This document shows positions 17,869 through 26,096 of a stretch of DNA of 64,000 bases, piece by piece. Origin of the DNA: Verrucomicrobiota bacterium. Its GTDB lineage: Bacteria; Verrucomicrobiota; Verrucomicrobiia; Chthoniobacterales; UBA6821. The notes beneath the pieces are model-generated. The model saw nothing but the letters and a program-made list of their open reading frames with translations, did not search any database and was not told the DNA's origin. The stretch covers positions 1 through 64,000 of the forward strand of contig JAIOPL010000016.1 of assembly GCA_021413925.1 (NCBI GenBank), in the 5' to 3' direction. A program made the position numbers and the translations under genes. Position 1 is the stretch's first letter; the number at the start of each line of letters is the position of its first letter.

Positions 17869-19197
17869 TCAGGGATTTTTCTCCCGCACGGAGTCGATTT
17901 CCAGATTCCGAACGCGCTGCCAGCGGAGTGCCGGGCGCGCGTCGGGGGCGATCGTGCGGAAGACGAGATTCGAGAGTTTCACATCCTCGACGTCCCTCAA
18001 AAAGAGGGCGTAGGAAGGGAGCATGCCGAAGGCGTCGCAGGAGGGATAGGAATCGCGCTTGGACTCCACGCTCGATTCGGCGAGGGCGTCGTCCCCTCCC
18101 CCTTCGAATTCCAGGTCGCAATTCGCGATGCGGACGCCCCGTACCGGCTCATCGGGCAGGCCCATGATGTATCCGCCGCGCGGTCCGGCCCGGCGCGCGG
18201 AGACATGGGATATTGAAATGTTGCGGGCGAACTGGACCGGGATTTCCTCCTTTTCACCGGAGGCGACCCGGCCGCGATCCCCGAGCTTGATGAAGAACGG
18301 GACGCGGACCTGATCCATCTGGACATGGCTGACGGAGATGTTTTCCAGCATGCCGCCGTCGACGCAGCCGATGGCGATCCCGCAGGCGCCGCGCCAGTCG
18401 CCACCCTGAGTGCCCGTGCCGGTCTCCTCGACGAGGCTTGGCACCATCTGCAGATTCGACACGGTGATGTTGCGGAAGCCGCCGTTGGACTCGGTGCCGG
18501 TCTTGAAGTGGTTGCAATGCGTGCGTGTCAGGCAGTTGGTGACGACGACATTCTCCGTGGGCCGGTCGGCGCCGGATTTCAGGCAGATGGCGTCGTCGTG
18601 GGAATCGATCACGCAGTCGCTCACCACCACATCGGTGCAGGAATCGATATCGCATCCGTCGTTGTTGCAAAAACCATGATGATTGAAAACATCAAGTCCC
18701 CGCAGGCGCACCTTCACGCATTTCAGGTAGTGCTGCATCCAAAAGCCCGAGTTGAGCAAGCGAAGTCCCTCGACCACCACATCCTCGCATTCAATGAAGA
18801 GGATGTTCCTGGGCACTGCGGTCCAGAGATCCCCCGGCCTCATCACCAGCAAGCCCCCCTGCCCGTCAACGGTGCCGGCTCCGCTCAAGCGGATGCGTTT
18901 GGCCTTATGCGCGAAGAGAAGGGCACGCACGCCGTTGCGGCCTTCGTAGAAGGGCACGGGCGACGGGTTGTAATGCGTGTAATCGGCGAGGTCGGGATTC
19001 CCGAGAAGGACGGCACCGGCCTCGAAATGGAGATGGATGTCGTCGCGCAGTTCCAATCCGCCGCAGAGGTAGCGTCCGGCGGGAAAAACAACGGAGCCGC
19101 CGCCCGCGCGGGCGCATTCGTCGATGAGAGTCTGGATGGCCCGGGTGTTCAGGGTGGCGCCGTCGGGCACGACGCCGTGTTCGAGGACATTGATCAT
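17869..19197 (-). CDS. Polygalacturonase (GH28)
   Basis: A 442-residue beta-helix glycosidase. Catalytic motifs of GH28 are present: NND-GCD (178-183, NxD), DSHDD (198-202, paired Asp), THCNHFKTG (the His block) and FFIK near the C-terminal third (the RIK-like lysine). It would hydrolyse galacturonan, giving galacturonate for the uxaC/uxaE genes. The start at 19197 is chosen because the protein then begins NVLEHGVVPDG, the normal first coil; the frame upstream overlaps the SGNH gene. There is no signal peptide. Spacing to the SGNH gene is 19 nt, suggesting one operon. Confidence 0.85.
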   Translation of the reverse strand: MINVLEHGVVPDGATLNTRAIQTLIDECARAGGGSVVFPAGRYLCGGLELRDDIHLHFEAGAVLLGNPDLADYTHYNPSPVPFYEGRNGVRALLFAHKAKRIRLSGAGTVDGQGGLLVMRPGDLWTAVPRNILFIECEDVVVEGLRLLNSGFWMQHYLKCVKVRLRGLDVFNHHGFCNNDGCDIDSCTDVVVSDCVIDSHDDAICLKSGADRPTENVVVTNCLTRTHCNHFKTGTESNGGFRNITVSNLQMVPSLVEETGTGTQGGDWRGACGIAIGCVDGGMLENISVSHVQMDQVRVPFFIKLGDRGRVASGEKEEIPVQFARNISISHVSARRAGPRGGYIMGLPDEPVRGVRIANCDLEFEGGGDDALAESSVESKRDSYPSCDAFGMLPSYALFLRDVEDVKLSNLVFRTIAPDARPALRWQRVRNLEIDSVREKNP

Positions 19198-19216
19198 GGG
19201 ATTCGGCGGATTGGCC

Positions 19217-19891
19217 TCAGCGAAGGAGACCGTGGTTTTCGGCGGCCTGGAGCCATGCATCGGCAATGAGACGGGCGCCGGCGTGTGTGGGATGAATCCC
19301 GTCGTAGGCCCAGTGGGCGGCGGGGGCGCGCAGGCAGGCGTCATCGAAGATTTCCTGAAGCGGAACAAGCGGCAAGCCGCGTTCCCCCGCGATGCGGGCG
19401 ATTTCTTGGCGGCGGCGGGAGAGATGCTCCCGCCAGTAGGGAGTGACCACATCCACCTCGAGCAGGAACGGCTCGAGAAGCAGGATTTTCGTCTCCGGCT
19501 TGCGCTCCAGGACGGAATCCAGGAGCCAGGCGTAGTTCTCCTGAAACTTCGCGAAGGCCTCGGCGTCCCTGCGGGCCTTCTCCTCTTCAGGCAGACTCGC
19601 GTCGGAGTGGGTGTATTTGCAGAAATTCTGGGTGTCATTCACACCGGCCAGCAGCGAGAGGAGATCGGGTGCGATTTGCAGGGCATCGGCCTCCCATCGC
19701 GCGGCGATCTCGGCGACCTTGTGTCCGCTGATGCCCCTGTTGACGAACTCCCAACCGCGGTCGGGGCGTGTGGCCGCGAGGTGCGAGGCCACGAGGAAGG
19801 CGTAGCCGTTGCCGAGTTGATAGGCGGGGTTGATTTCCTCCGGCTTGCGGAAGGCGTCGGTGATCGAGTCACCTTGGAACAGGATTTTCAT
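19217..19891 (-). CDS. SGNH/GDSL esterase (rhamnogalacturonan acetylesterase-like)
   Basis: A 224-residue SGNH hydrolase. Ser9 lies in FQGDSITD, the oxyanion Asn in LAGVNDTQNF, and the Asp/His pair in DGIHPTHAG. Position next to a polygalacturonase fits deacetylation of pectin fragments, though this is inference. The first 18 codons and the nucleotides around the start are duplicated exactly at the start of the next gene upstream (20951-21010). No signal peptide. Confidence 0.85.
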   Translation of the reverse strand: MKILFQGDSITDAFRKPEEINPAYQLGNGYAFLVASHLAATRPDRGWEFVNRGISGHKVAEIAARWEADALQIAPDLLSLLAGVNDTQNFCKYTHSDASLPEEEKARRDAEAFAKFQENYAWLLDSVLERKPETKILLLEPFLLEVDVVTPYWREHLSRRRQEIARIAGERGLPLVPLQEIFDDACLRAPAAHWAYDGIHPTHAGARLIADAWLQAAENHGLLR

Positions 19892-19896
19892 GATTG
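19837..19896. repeat. 60-bp exact direct repeat, copy 1
   Basis: Covers the SGNH start codon, its first 18 codons and 5 nt upstream. It matches 20951-21010 base for base in the same orientation. Confidence 0.9.
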
Positions 19897-19910
19897 TTTT
19901 GCAGGAAGCG

Positions 19911-21005
19911 TCAGGATTTTGGACTCGTTGGTATTTTCAACATGTCCAGCATTACCGGCCAGGCATCGTCGGCGTAAAAGCGGTGTCCTCCGTCGCAGAT
20001 CACATGCCGGCAATTCTCCGGAGATCCAACCGCCTGGTAAATCTCCTGCACCCTTGCAAATTCGGCTTGGGCGGGTCCGATAGGGAATATCCCGTCGCAC
20101 TTGCCATTTACAATGACAAGTGGCTTGGGCGCGATCAGTCCCGCTATGTCGCCCATTTCCGCATGCAGGAGCAGATTTGGCACATAGTTGCAAACACAGT
20201 GGAATGTCGCCTGAATGGACGCGGCAAAAGTGGAGAAGCAGCAGGCGGGCATTGCGGCTTGCACCCGTGGAAGGAGCGCTGCCGCGAACAGTGTTGTCGT
20301 GCCTCCACCGGACTCTCCCATCAGACCGACTTTGTTCATAGCCACATCACCGCGCTGCTCAAGATAATCGATGGCACGATCGATATCATAAACGCGCTCG
20401 GCCAGCAGCGTCGACCCGACCAACATAGCGTTCATTGCCGCCTGGTGGCACAGATAATCGAGATGCTGCCACTGCAGGCGTTCCTGCCTTTCCCCGAACG
20501 AGCGTTGTTCAACGCACAACGCCGCGATGCCACGCGCCATGCAGCCGATCCCGAAATCCTGGTCACCGTCCACCGCCATCGCGACAGATTCGTCCTCGAA
20601 GTTGACTGCGATCGAATTGTGCATGCCGGTGGTATGCCCTTGCAGGCAGATGAAGAAATTGTATGGGGGCTGGGCAGATTTGGGCAGGCAGACATAAGCC
20701 GGCACATCGGCACCGGGTTCAGAGGTGAACACAATTTTCTCAATCGTCCCCAGCGGATGCTCCCTCTTCCAAATCGTCCGCACATTCAGCGGAACGGGCT
20801 CGGGGACGAATTTCATGTAGCCGATCAAGTCAGCCAACTTCCCCCGTAACTCGCTTTGCCAGGCTGAAACATCACCGCCCTGGTATGCCGAGGCAGGCTT
20901 CGTGCGCGCGGTCCAAGCTCGGTGGACAAGGGATGGAGAGAGGTTCAGATCCTCCGGCTTGCGGAAGGCGTCGGTGATCGAGTCACCTTGGAACAGGATT
21001 TTCAT
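19911..21005 (-). CDS. Alpha/beta hydrolase (acetyl-xylan-esterase/DLH type) with grafted SGNH start
   Basis: A 364-residue alpha/beta hydrolase. The nucleophile elbow is GLMGESGGGTT, the acid Asp probably in NGKCDGIFPI and the His in CDGGHRFYADDAW. The protein fits the acetyl-xylan-esterase/dienelactone-hydrolase-like group. Residues 1-18 (MKILFQGDSITDAFRKPE) do not belong to this fold: they are identical to the start of the SGNH esterase downstream and include its GDSIT block. Real hydrolase similarity begins around residue 25 (SLVHRAWTAR). Translation initiation has therefore been taken from another gene by recombination. Probable cytoplasmic deacetylase of plant oligosaccharides. Confidence 0.78.
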   Translation of the reverse strand: MKILFQGDSITDAFRKPEDLNLSPSLVHRAWTARTKPASAYQGGDVSAWQSELRGKLADLIGYMKFVPEPVPLNVRTIWKREHPLGTIEKIVFTSEPGADVPAYVCLPKSAQPPYNFFICLQGHTTGMHNSIAVNFEDESVAMAVDGDQDFGIGCMARGIAALCVEQRSFGERQERLQWQHLDYLCHQAAMNAMLVGSTLLAERVYDIDRAIDYLEQRGDVAMNKVGLMGESGGGTTTLFAAALLPRVQAAMPACCFSTFAASIQATFHCVCNYVPNLLLHAEMGDIAGLIAPKPLVIVNGKCDGIFPIGPAQAEFARVQEIYQAVGSPENCRHVICDGGHRFYADDAWPVMLDMLKIPTSPKS

Positions 21006-21010
21006 GATTG
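20951..21010. repeat. 60-bp exact direct repeat, copy 2
   Basis: Identical to 19837-19896. Here it supplies the start codon and the first 18 codons of an unrelated alpha/beta hydrolase, in frame. Confidence 0.9.
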
Positions 21011-21416
21011 CTGGAATGAATATTGACCACAGAGAACAGTGAAAACACAGAGGAAAAAAAGACGGCGCCCCTAGGGAATTCCCTAGCTTCAGCCCTCTTC
21101 GGTCTCTCGGCTATGCCCTCGGTGGTTTAAAAATCCCTCGGGACCGATTCCTTCTTTCATACTTCCAATCTTCACCCACTGGAAACAGCGAGGAGCCCAA
21201 CCTTTTTTGGGACTCACCATCCGGATGAACGATCCAGGCCTGTTGGCGCGCTTCCTTATACCATCTCCACTCTTATTCCGGTTGAATTCGCTGGTTCTTT
21301 CGGCGATGGGCGTTGTTGTCATCCCTCGGGTTATCTTCAGATAGCCCTCGGTCTTCCGCCTAGCCCATCACCAAAATCCCTTCGCTAATTCCACCAGACT
21401 AATCATGGAAATGGTA
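21011..21416. repeat. Intergenic region with decayed repeats
   Basis: Elements at about 21022-21060 (ttgaccacagagaacagtga) and 21098-21131 (tcttcggtctctcggctatg) are inverted, decayed arms; the latter matches positions 127-175. No gene is seen. Confidence 0.55.
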
Positions 21417-23543
21417 TTAAACCACGCGGAAGACGGAGCCGGATTTGCGGTCGAGATCGATGAGGGCGCATCCATCCGTGACCGGAATGGTTTCGCCGGA
21501 TTCGAGATCCACGAGACCGGTGGCCGATTTGTCGGCGAAAGTGACCTTCGCCCGGGCGGCTTCGGGATAATGGTTCAGGGCAAAGAGAATCCGATCCTCC
21601 GGTCCCTCGTGCAGGACGGCGCTGAAGAGGTTGCGCGGTTGTTTGTAAACGCAGTGGCCGCCCTCGGACTTCATGTCCTTGCCGCTGTTCCAATCGACCC
21701 AGGTGACCGTGCCTTCGGGTTCCACGCGGACTTTGGGCGCCGGCGTTTCCTTGTCGAGCAGGGCGGAGAGCCAGGCGATCGACTCCAGCGAATCCTCCTC
21801 CGGTTGACCGGATCCGAGGCCTACCGGCATCCACCAGATGCTTCCCTTGCCTTTTGCAAGCGGTTCGCCGGACTTCGCGGGAGCGCCGCCGAGAAAGGTG
21901 ATGACGGCGCCGGAATCGTTGCGACCGGGCCATGTTCCCGAGACGACGAGTTTACCGCCGTCGTGAACATATTGTTCCAAGGCCTGTGCCGTGACGCTGT
22001 GGATGACGGGTGAGCCGGGCAGGATGACCAGAGGTGCCGCTCCGAGCTTCGCCACGGAGTGCACGGGATCGATCACCGAGGCCTGACGGCCGGTATGCTC
22101 GACGACTCGGAAAAGACCCTCGTATTCACGCGAAGCCTGGCCGCACTTGGCACCGTCCACCCTGGGTTCGCCGACATAGAGGGCGTTGTCGTTGCAGGGC
22201 GATGGATCGCCGATGTAGGAATGCTGGTGGCTGGTGAGGTCATAGATGACCGCGAGATCGGTGGCGGGAACGAGGTCGTCCCAGCCTTTGATCGTCTCGC
22301 AGGCGAGCTTTTTGACCGACCGGAGCACGGCCAGACTCGGACGTGCGTGGCCATGGGAACTGACCGGGGAGTCGCCCCAGCAGTCGCGGTCATGAAACAT
22401 GAACCAGGAAAGCGCCTTGCAGCCTTGCGCCAGCGCGCAGAGGGCCATGAAGCGCATGTGGTCGTACGAGACGCGGGATTTCAGCGCGCGCTCCCAAGTG
22501 CCGCTCATGAACTCGGCCGACCAGGTGTAACGCAGCGTCGCGTTCATGAGCTTGAGCACGCGGGCCATCGACTGATAGCCCGAGTAGCTCATGAAGGTGC
22601 CGCGGTAGAAATCGTAGCCCGCGATACCGAGCGGGCCGGTGGCTTTCTCGAACTCGGTCATGCGAGTCGGCACGCCCTCGGGACGGTGCGGGTTGAAGTT
22701 CGTCATGAAGGTCACCTCCTTCACGCCGTTCGCCTCGTGCATCTCGCGCAGGGCGGCGATGTATTTCGACATGGCCCAGGTCTTGAACTCGCACCAGTCG
22801 GCATACCATGCAAAGTCGTCGCCCACCTCGTCAGGGACCTGCCGCGGAGGCTGCACATCCTCGATGGAGGGGTATTTTTGCGGATAAGGGAGAGCGGCGG
22901 CGTTGCCGTATTTATCAGTGAGGAACCGGTGGTAGAACCCGCCGCGACCGACGTTCACGGGGTTGTAGTCGCTGGTGAGCATGCCGTCCTGGACGATGTA
23001 GCTCACCTCGTTGTCGAGGTTCACCATCGTGATGAAGCCGCCGTTGGATTTGAGGCGGGGCTTGATGATCTTGTCCACCTCGTTGATCCACTTCCGGCAC
23101 CAGGCGAGATACTCGGGATGCAGATAGGAGGGCTGGGAACCCTCCCGTTTGCCGATCCAGTAGCCCTGCGTCGTGCGATTCTGGTAATCCCAGACCATGA
23201 TCGAGGGATCGCCCATGATGAGCCATTCGGGATAGGCGCCATGGATCATTTCATTGCAACAAAACGGGCCGCAACGGAAGTTGAGTTCCAGTCCCATCTC
23301 GTGCACCAGATCGAGGAAATGGTAGAGGTTGAGATTCGGATTCGTCCGGCCCTCGAAATCGAGCTCGCCCGCCGGATGCTCGGCGCTTGGTGGCCCTACC
23401 AGATGCGTGGCCCACTGAACATAGGTGGTGACATTTTTGAGACCGGCGTCCTTGAATTTCTGAAGGATCGGCTTCCAGTAGCGTTTCTCTAGGCGGAAGT
23501 ATTGGATCTCGCCGCCGAAGATGTTTTTTGATTGGTGTTTCAT
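21417..23543 (-). CDS. GH35-like beta-galactosidase
   Basis: A 708-residue clan GH-A glycosidase. The opening GGEIQYFRLEKRYWKPIL and VTTYVQW reproduce the GH35 start (GExHYFR...W). The acid/base Glu is probably in MVNLDNEVSY (replacing the usual xIENEYG), and the nucleophile is a Glu in TWSAEFMSGTW. The C-terminal half contains a class-I glutamine-amidotransferase-like beta-galactosidase trimerisation region (LVILPGSPVIHS). No signal peptide. It starts 28 nt after the GH52 stop, so they form one operon. The variant acid/base context means activity could be on a galactoside other than lactose-type substrates. Confidence 0.75.
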   Translation of the reverse strand: MKHQSKNIFGGEIQYFRLEKRYWKPILQKFKDAGLKNVTTYVQWATHLVGPPSAEHPAGELDFEGRTNPNLNLYHFLDLVHEMGLELNFRCGPFCCNEMIHGAYPEWLIMGDPSIMVWDYQNRTTQGYWIGKREGSQPSYLHPEYLAWCRKWINEVDKIIKPRLKSNGGFITMVNLDNEVSYIVQDGMLTSDYNPVNVGRGGFYHRFLTDKYGNAAALPYPQKYPSIEDVQPPRQVPDEVGDDFAWYADWCEFKTWAMSKYIAALREMHEANGVKEVTFMTNFNPHRPEGVPTRMTEFEKATGPLGIAGYDFYRGTFMSYSGYQSMARVLKLMNATLRYTWSAEFMSGTWERALKSRVSYDHMRFMALCALAQGCKALSWFMFHDRDCWGDSPVSSHGHARPSLAVLRSVKKLACETIKGWDDLVPATDLAVIYDLTSHQHSYIGDPSPCNDNALYVGEPRVDGAKCGQASREYEGLFRVVEHTGRQASVIDPVHSVAKLGAAPLVILPGSPVIHSVTAQALEQYVHDGGKLVVSGTWPGRNDSGAVITFLGGAPAKSGEPLAKGKGSIWWMPVGLGSGQPEEDSLESIAWLSALLDKETPAPKVRVEPEGTVTWVDWNSGKDMKSEGGHCVYKQPRNLFSAVLHEGPEDRILFALNHYPEAARAKVTFADKSATGLVDLESGETIPVTDGCALIDLDRKSGSVFRVV

Positions 23544-23571
23544 TGTTGAAATGGGTTTCTTAAAAGAGGCT

Positions 23572-25674
23572 TCAGGCGCGCTGTTTTTCCTTGAGCCAGA
23601 GGATAGAGGTGACGCCGCGCGGGTAGTATTTGCTCCCTTTGGCCTCGCCGCTCACGATCTGGTCGCTCCATGCCCAATAGTTATTTTTCTCGTCGAGCAG
23701 CCAAGCGGCGTGGGCTTGGTCCGCAACGACGCCGGCCTTGCCGGGCTTTTCCCCGAGGATTTCGGAGGCGATGAACTGGCAGAGGTAGACTTTGCTGAGC
23801 CAGGAATTGTTGCTGGTCGAGCTGATCTTCCAACCTCCGTCCGGAAAGAGACAAATCCCCTGCTTGAGCACGCCACGCAGGTGGCGGCGGAGTGAGGCGA
23901 TGAGGGGGCCGAATTCGCCATCGGGCGAGAGCGCTTTTTTCAGGCCGAGGGCGTGCGGGATCACAAGACCCTCGATGGCCGGAATGATGCGGCTCTCCAC
24001 ATTCTCGTGAAGGATAGCGGGCAGGAGTCCGTTTTTGTCGGCGGTGGCGCTGATGGTCGCCGCCGCGCGGCGGGCCTGATCAAGGGCTGTGGCCGCGCGT
24101 TTCTTGTCGCCGATGGCTGAAAATAGATCGGCCAGGCCGACATAGCTGCCCCAGCATTTCACGGCAAGGTAGAGGTTGTTGCGGGCCTGACCGAGCGAGA
24201 CATCGAGGCTGTCGTAAGTCGTGATCTCGCTGCCGCCGGCGCAGCGCGAGCTGTCGAGCGACATCACGCCGTCGCGCTGCGCGGGATCGGGATGGTCGCG
24301 GTTGAGCAGGCTGGTGAGGATTTTTTGGAATGTGGGGAGGTTCTTTTTGCGCCAGGCCGTGTCGCCGGATTGCTTCACATAGACGAGGGCGCAGACGAGC
24401 CAGTTCACCAACTCCTCGTGCGACATGTGGGAGAAGCAGCCGTGGAGCCCGCTCTTTTCATAGACCGAGCGCTGCGGTGGCGAGAAATGGTTGGTGATGC
24501 CCATGTCGTGCGTGAAGGTGATACCGCCCGGATACTCGGTCGCATCGCCGGGAAAACGCACGGTGTCGGTGTAGGAATAACGCCGGAGGAACCAGTCGAG
24601 TTCGTTGCGCACGGTCCAGGGATTCATCTCCATCTCGAAGAAGAGCTGGTCGATCGTGAGGTCGAGCGTGTTGAGCATCCGGTATTCCCCCTCGTTCACC
24701 GCCCAGAGCGGCTTGCCTTCGAATTCCAGAAACTGCGTGCTGCCGTAGTAGCTGTGCACGGCCTGCGCGAGCATGAAGGAACGGGCTTCGCCGAGTTTGG
24801 CCTTGGCGAGTTTTTTGTCGAACGCATCGCCCCGTTTTTTCAACGCACCGAAGTTCTCCAACGCATAGGCGGCGACGGCCTCGATATCGGAAAAATAGCG
24901 CGTGTAGTGGTAGCGTGTGTTCAGACCCGTGGTGGCCTGCCCCGCACGGTGGAAGCAAACCGCAAAGCGGAAGGTCTGCTTCTTTCCTGCCTTGGCCCTG
25001 CACACCAAAAGGCCCACGCCGCCGATGCCGAAGGAATGATTGAAGGGATCGCTCTCCCCGAGAATGTCCTCGACGCTGAATCCCAGCGCGGAGTGGACAC
25101 CCGGCGAGTCGCTGGCGATGGCCAGGGTATCCCCGCAGGCGATGCCGGTGATTTTTTCCAACCCCTCGACGAGCCGCATTCCGCGCACCGGGTCGTTGCC
25201 CTGAAAGCCGAAGATCGCCAAGCGGTCTTTCTTCGAGCGCGTGTTGTCCACCGTCAGCTCCACGGTCAAGGCGGGCACATAGGCAAGTCGAAGATCCTTG
25301 TCGGAAACCTTTCCGGGCTCGGGTGCAGCCATCGCCGGGGTATGGATGGCGAAGGTCAGATCCCCCGCCGTCCAGGTGTCGGAACCGGCGGAGAATTCGC
25401 GCCGGATCGCCTTGTCGGGCCATGAGCGCGGAACCACGCGCTTTTGGACCGCCCCGGCCTCCACATCGAAGCGGGCGCTGTCATCCGCCGTCTCCTGAAA
25501 GAACGGCAGGCAGGTGATGCTCTCCCCGTCCGCGAGGCCGATGAAGACATTCTGGTCGGCCGGCTTGCCGAGTTCCAGACCGAGGCCGCCCTTTGCTCCT
25601 TTGGCGCCGAGGGTAAAACTGGCGAACGCTCCGATGGGTGAATGCTGGGTGTTGAAGTGGATGTTTTGTTTCAT
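23572..25674 (-). CDS. Beta-xylosidase (GH52)
   Basis: A 700-residue protein that can be matched over its full length, from memory, to the Geobacillus GH52 xylosidase: start FNTQHSPIGAFASFTLG, middle NEGEYRMLNTLDLTVD-like block (NEGEYR at 327-332, nucleophile Glu), LDSSRCAGGSEITTYDSLD (473-491, acid/base Asp488), and end GSKYYPRGVTSILWLKE. It removes xylose from xylo-oligosaccharides in the cytoplasm (no signal peptide). It is the first gene of a two-gene unit with the GH35-like gene. GH52 is a small family best known from Bacillota, so its presence here is notable. Confidence 0.92.
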   Translation of the reverse strand: MKQNIHFNTQHSPIGAFASFTLGAKGAKGGLGLELGKPADQNVFIGLADGESITCLPFFQETADDSARFDVEAGAVQKRVVPRSWPDKAIRREFSAGSDTWTAGDLTFAIHTPAMAAPEPGKVSDKDLRLAYVPALTVELTVDNTRSKKDRLAIFGFQGNDPVRGMRLVEGLEKITGIACGDTLAIASDSPGVHSALGFSVEDILGESDPFNHSFGIGGVGLLVCRAKAGKKQTFRFAVCFHRAGQATTGLNTRYHYTRYFSDIEAVAAYALENFGALKKRGDAFDKKLAKAKLGEARSFMLAQAVHSYYGSTQFLEFEGKPLWAVNEGEYRMLNTLDLTIDQLFFEMEMNPWTVRNELDWFLRRYSYTDTVRFPGDATEYPGGITFTHDMGITNHFSPPQRSVYEKSGLHGCFSHMSHEELVNWLVCALVYVKQSGDTAWRKKNLPTFQKILTSLLNRDHPDPAQRDGVMSLDSSRCAGGSEITTYDSLDVSLGQARNNLYLAVKCWGSYVGLADLFSAIGDKKRAATALDQARRAAATISATADKNGLLPAILHENVESRIIPAIEGLVIPHALGLKKALSPDGEFGPLIASLRRHLRGVLKQGICLFPDGGWKISSTSNNSWLSKVYLCQFIASEILGEKPGKAGVVADQAHAAWLLDEKNNYWAWSDQIVSGEAKGSKYYPRGVTSILWLKEKQRA

Positions 25675-26096
25675 TTGATGATGCTGGATTTTTGAAAAAT
25701 AGGAGTGCTGCTTTCAGTTTATGGGCGCGGCTGACAAAATGGTTCAGTCGGCTCAACCGGCCAGCCGGGGACTTGGAATGTCGATCCCGAGCGGGTTGGG
25801 GAAAAATTCACAACGCAGGTGCGTCGGTGATGTCATGGATTCTAAGCAAAATTGATTCTAGGGAAGGCCTGCCCCTTCGACCTCGAAGGAAGAATGCAAA
25901 AAAGTATGAATTATGAAATATGAGTCACAGGTCAAGACATAGGGAACACATGGCGTGAGTGTTTGGTGATGGTGGTGATGTTTTAGTTGTTGGTCAATGG
26001 CAGGAAGGTTTGGAGCGCAGGCAACGGAGAGGAATGGGCGAATGCCCTTGCCTCCATCCAGCCGTAGCCAGCCTCGCCATGTTGGATTGGGAGCGC
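25675..26096. other. Gene-free region with a short hairpin
   Basis: No gene was recognised. CCTTCGA-CC-TCGAAGG (25874-25889) is a perfect 7-bp inverted repeat. It lies beyond the uxaC stop in that gene's direction and upstream of the GH52 start, so it may be a terminator or an operator. There is no clear T-tract. Confidence 0.4.
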
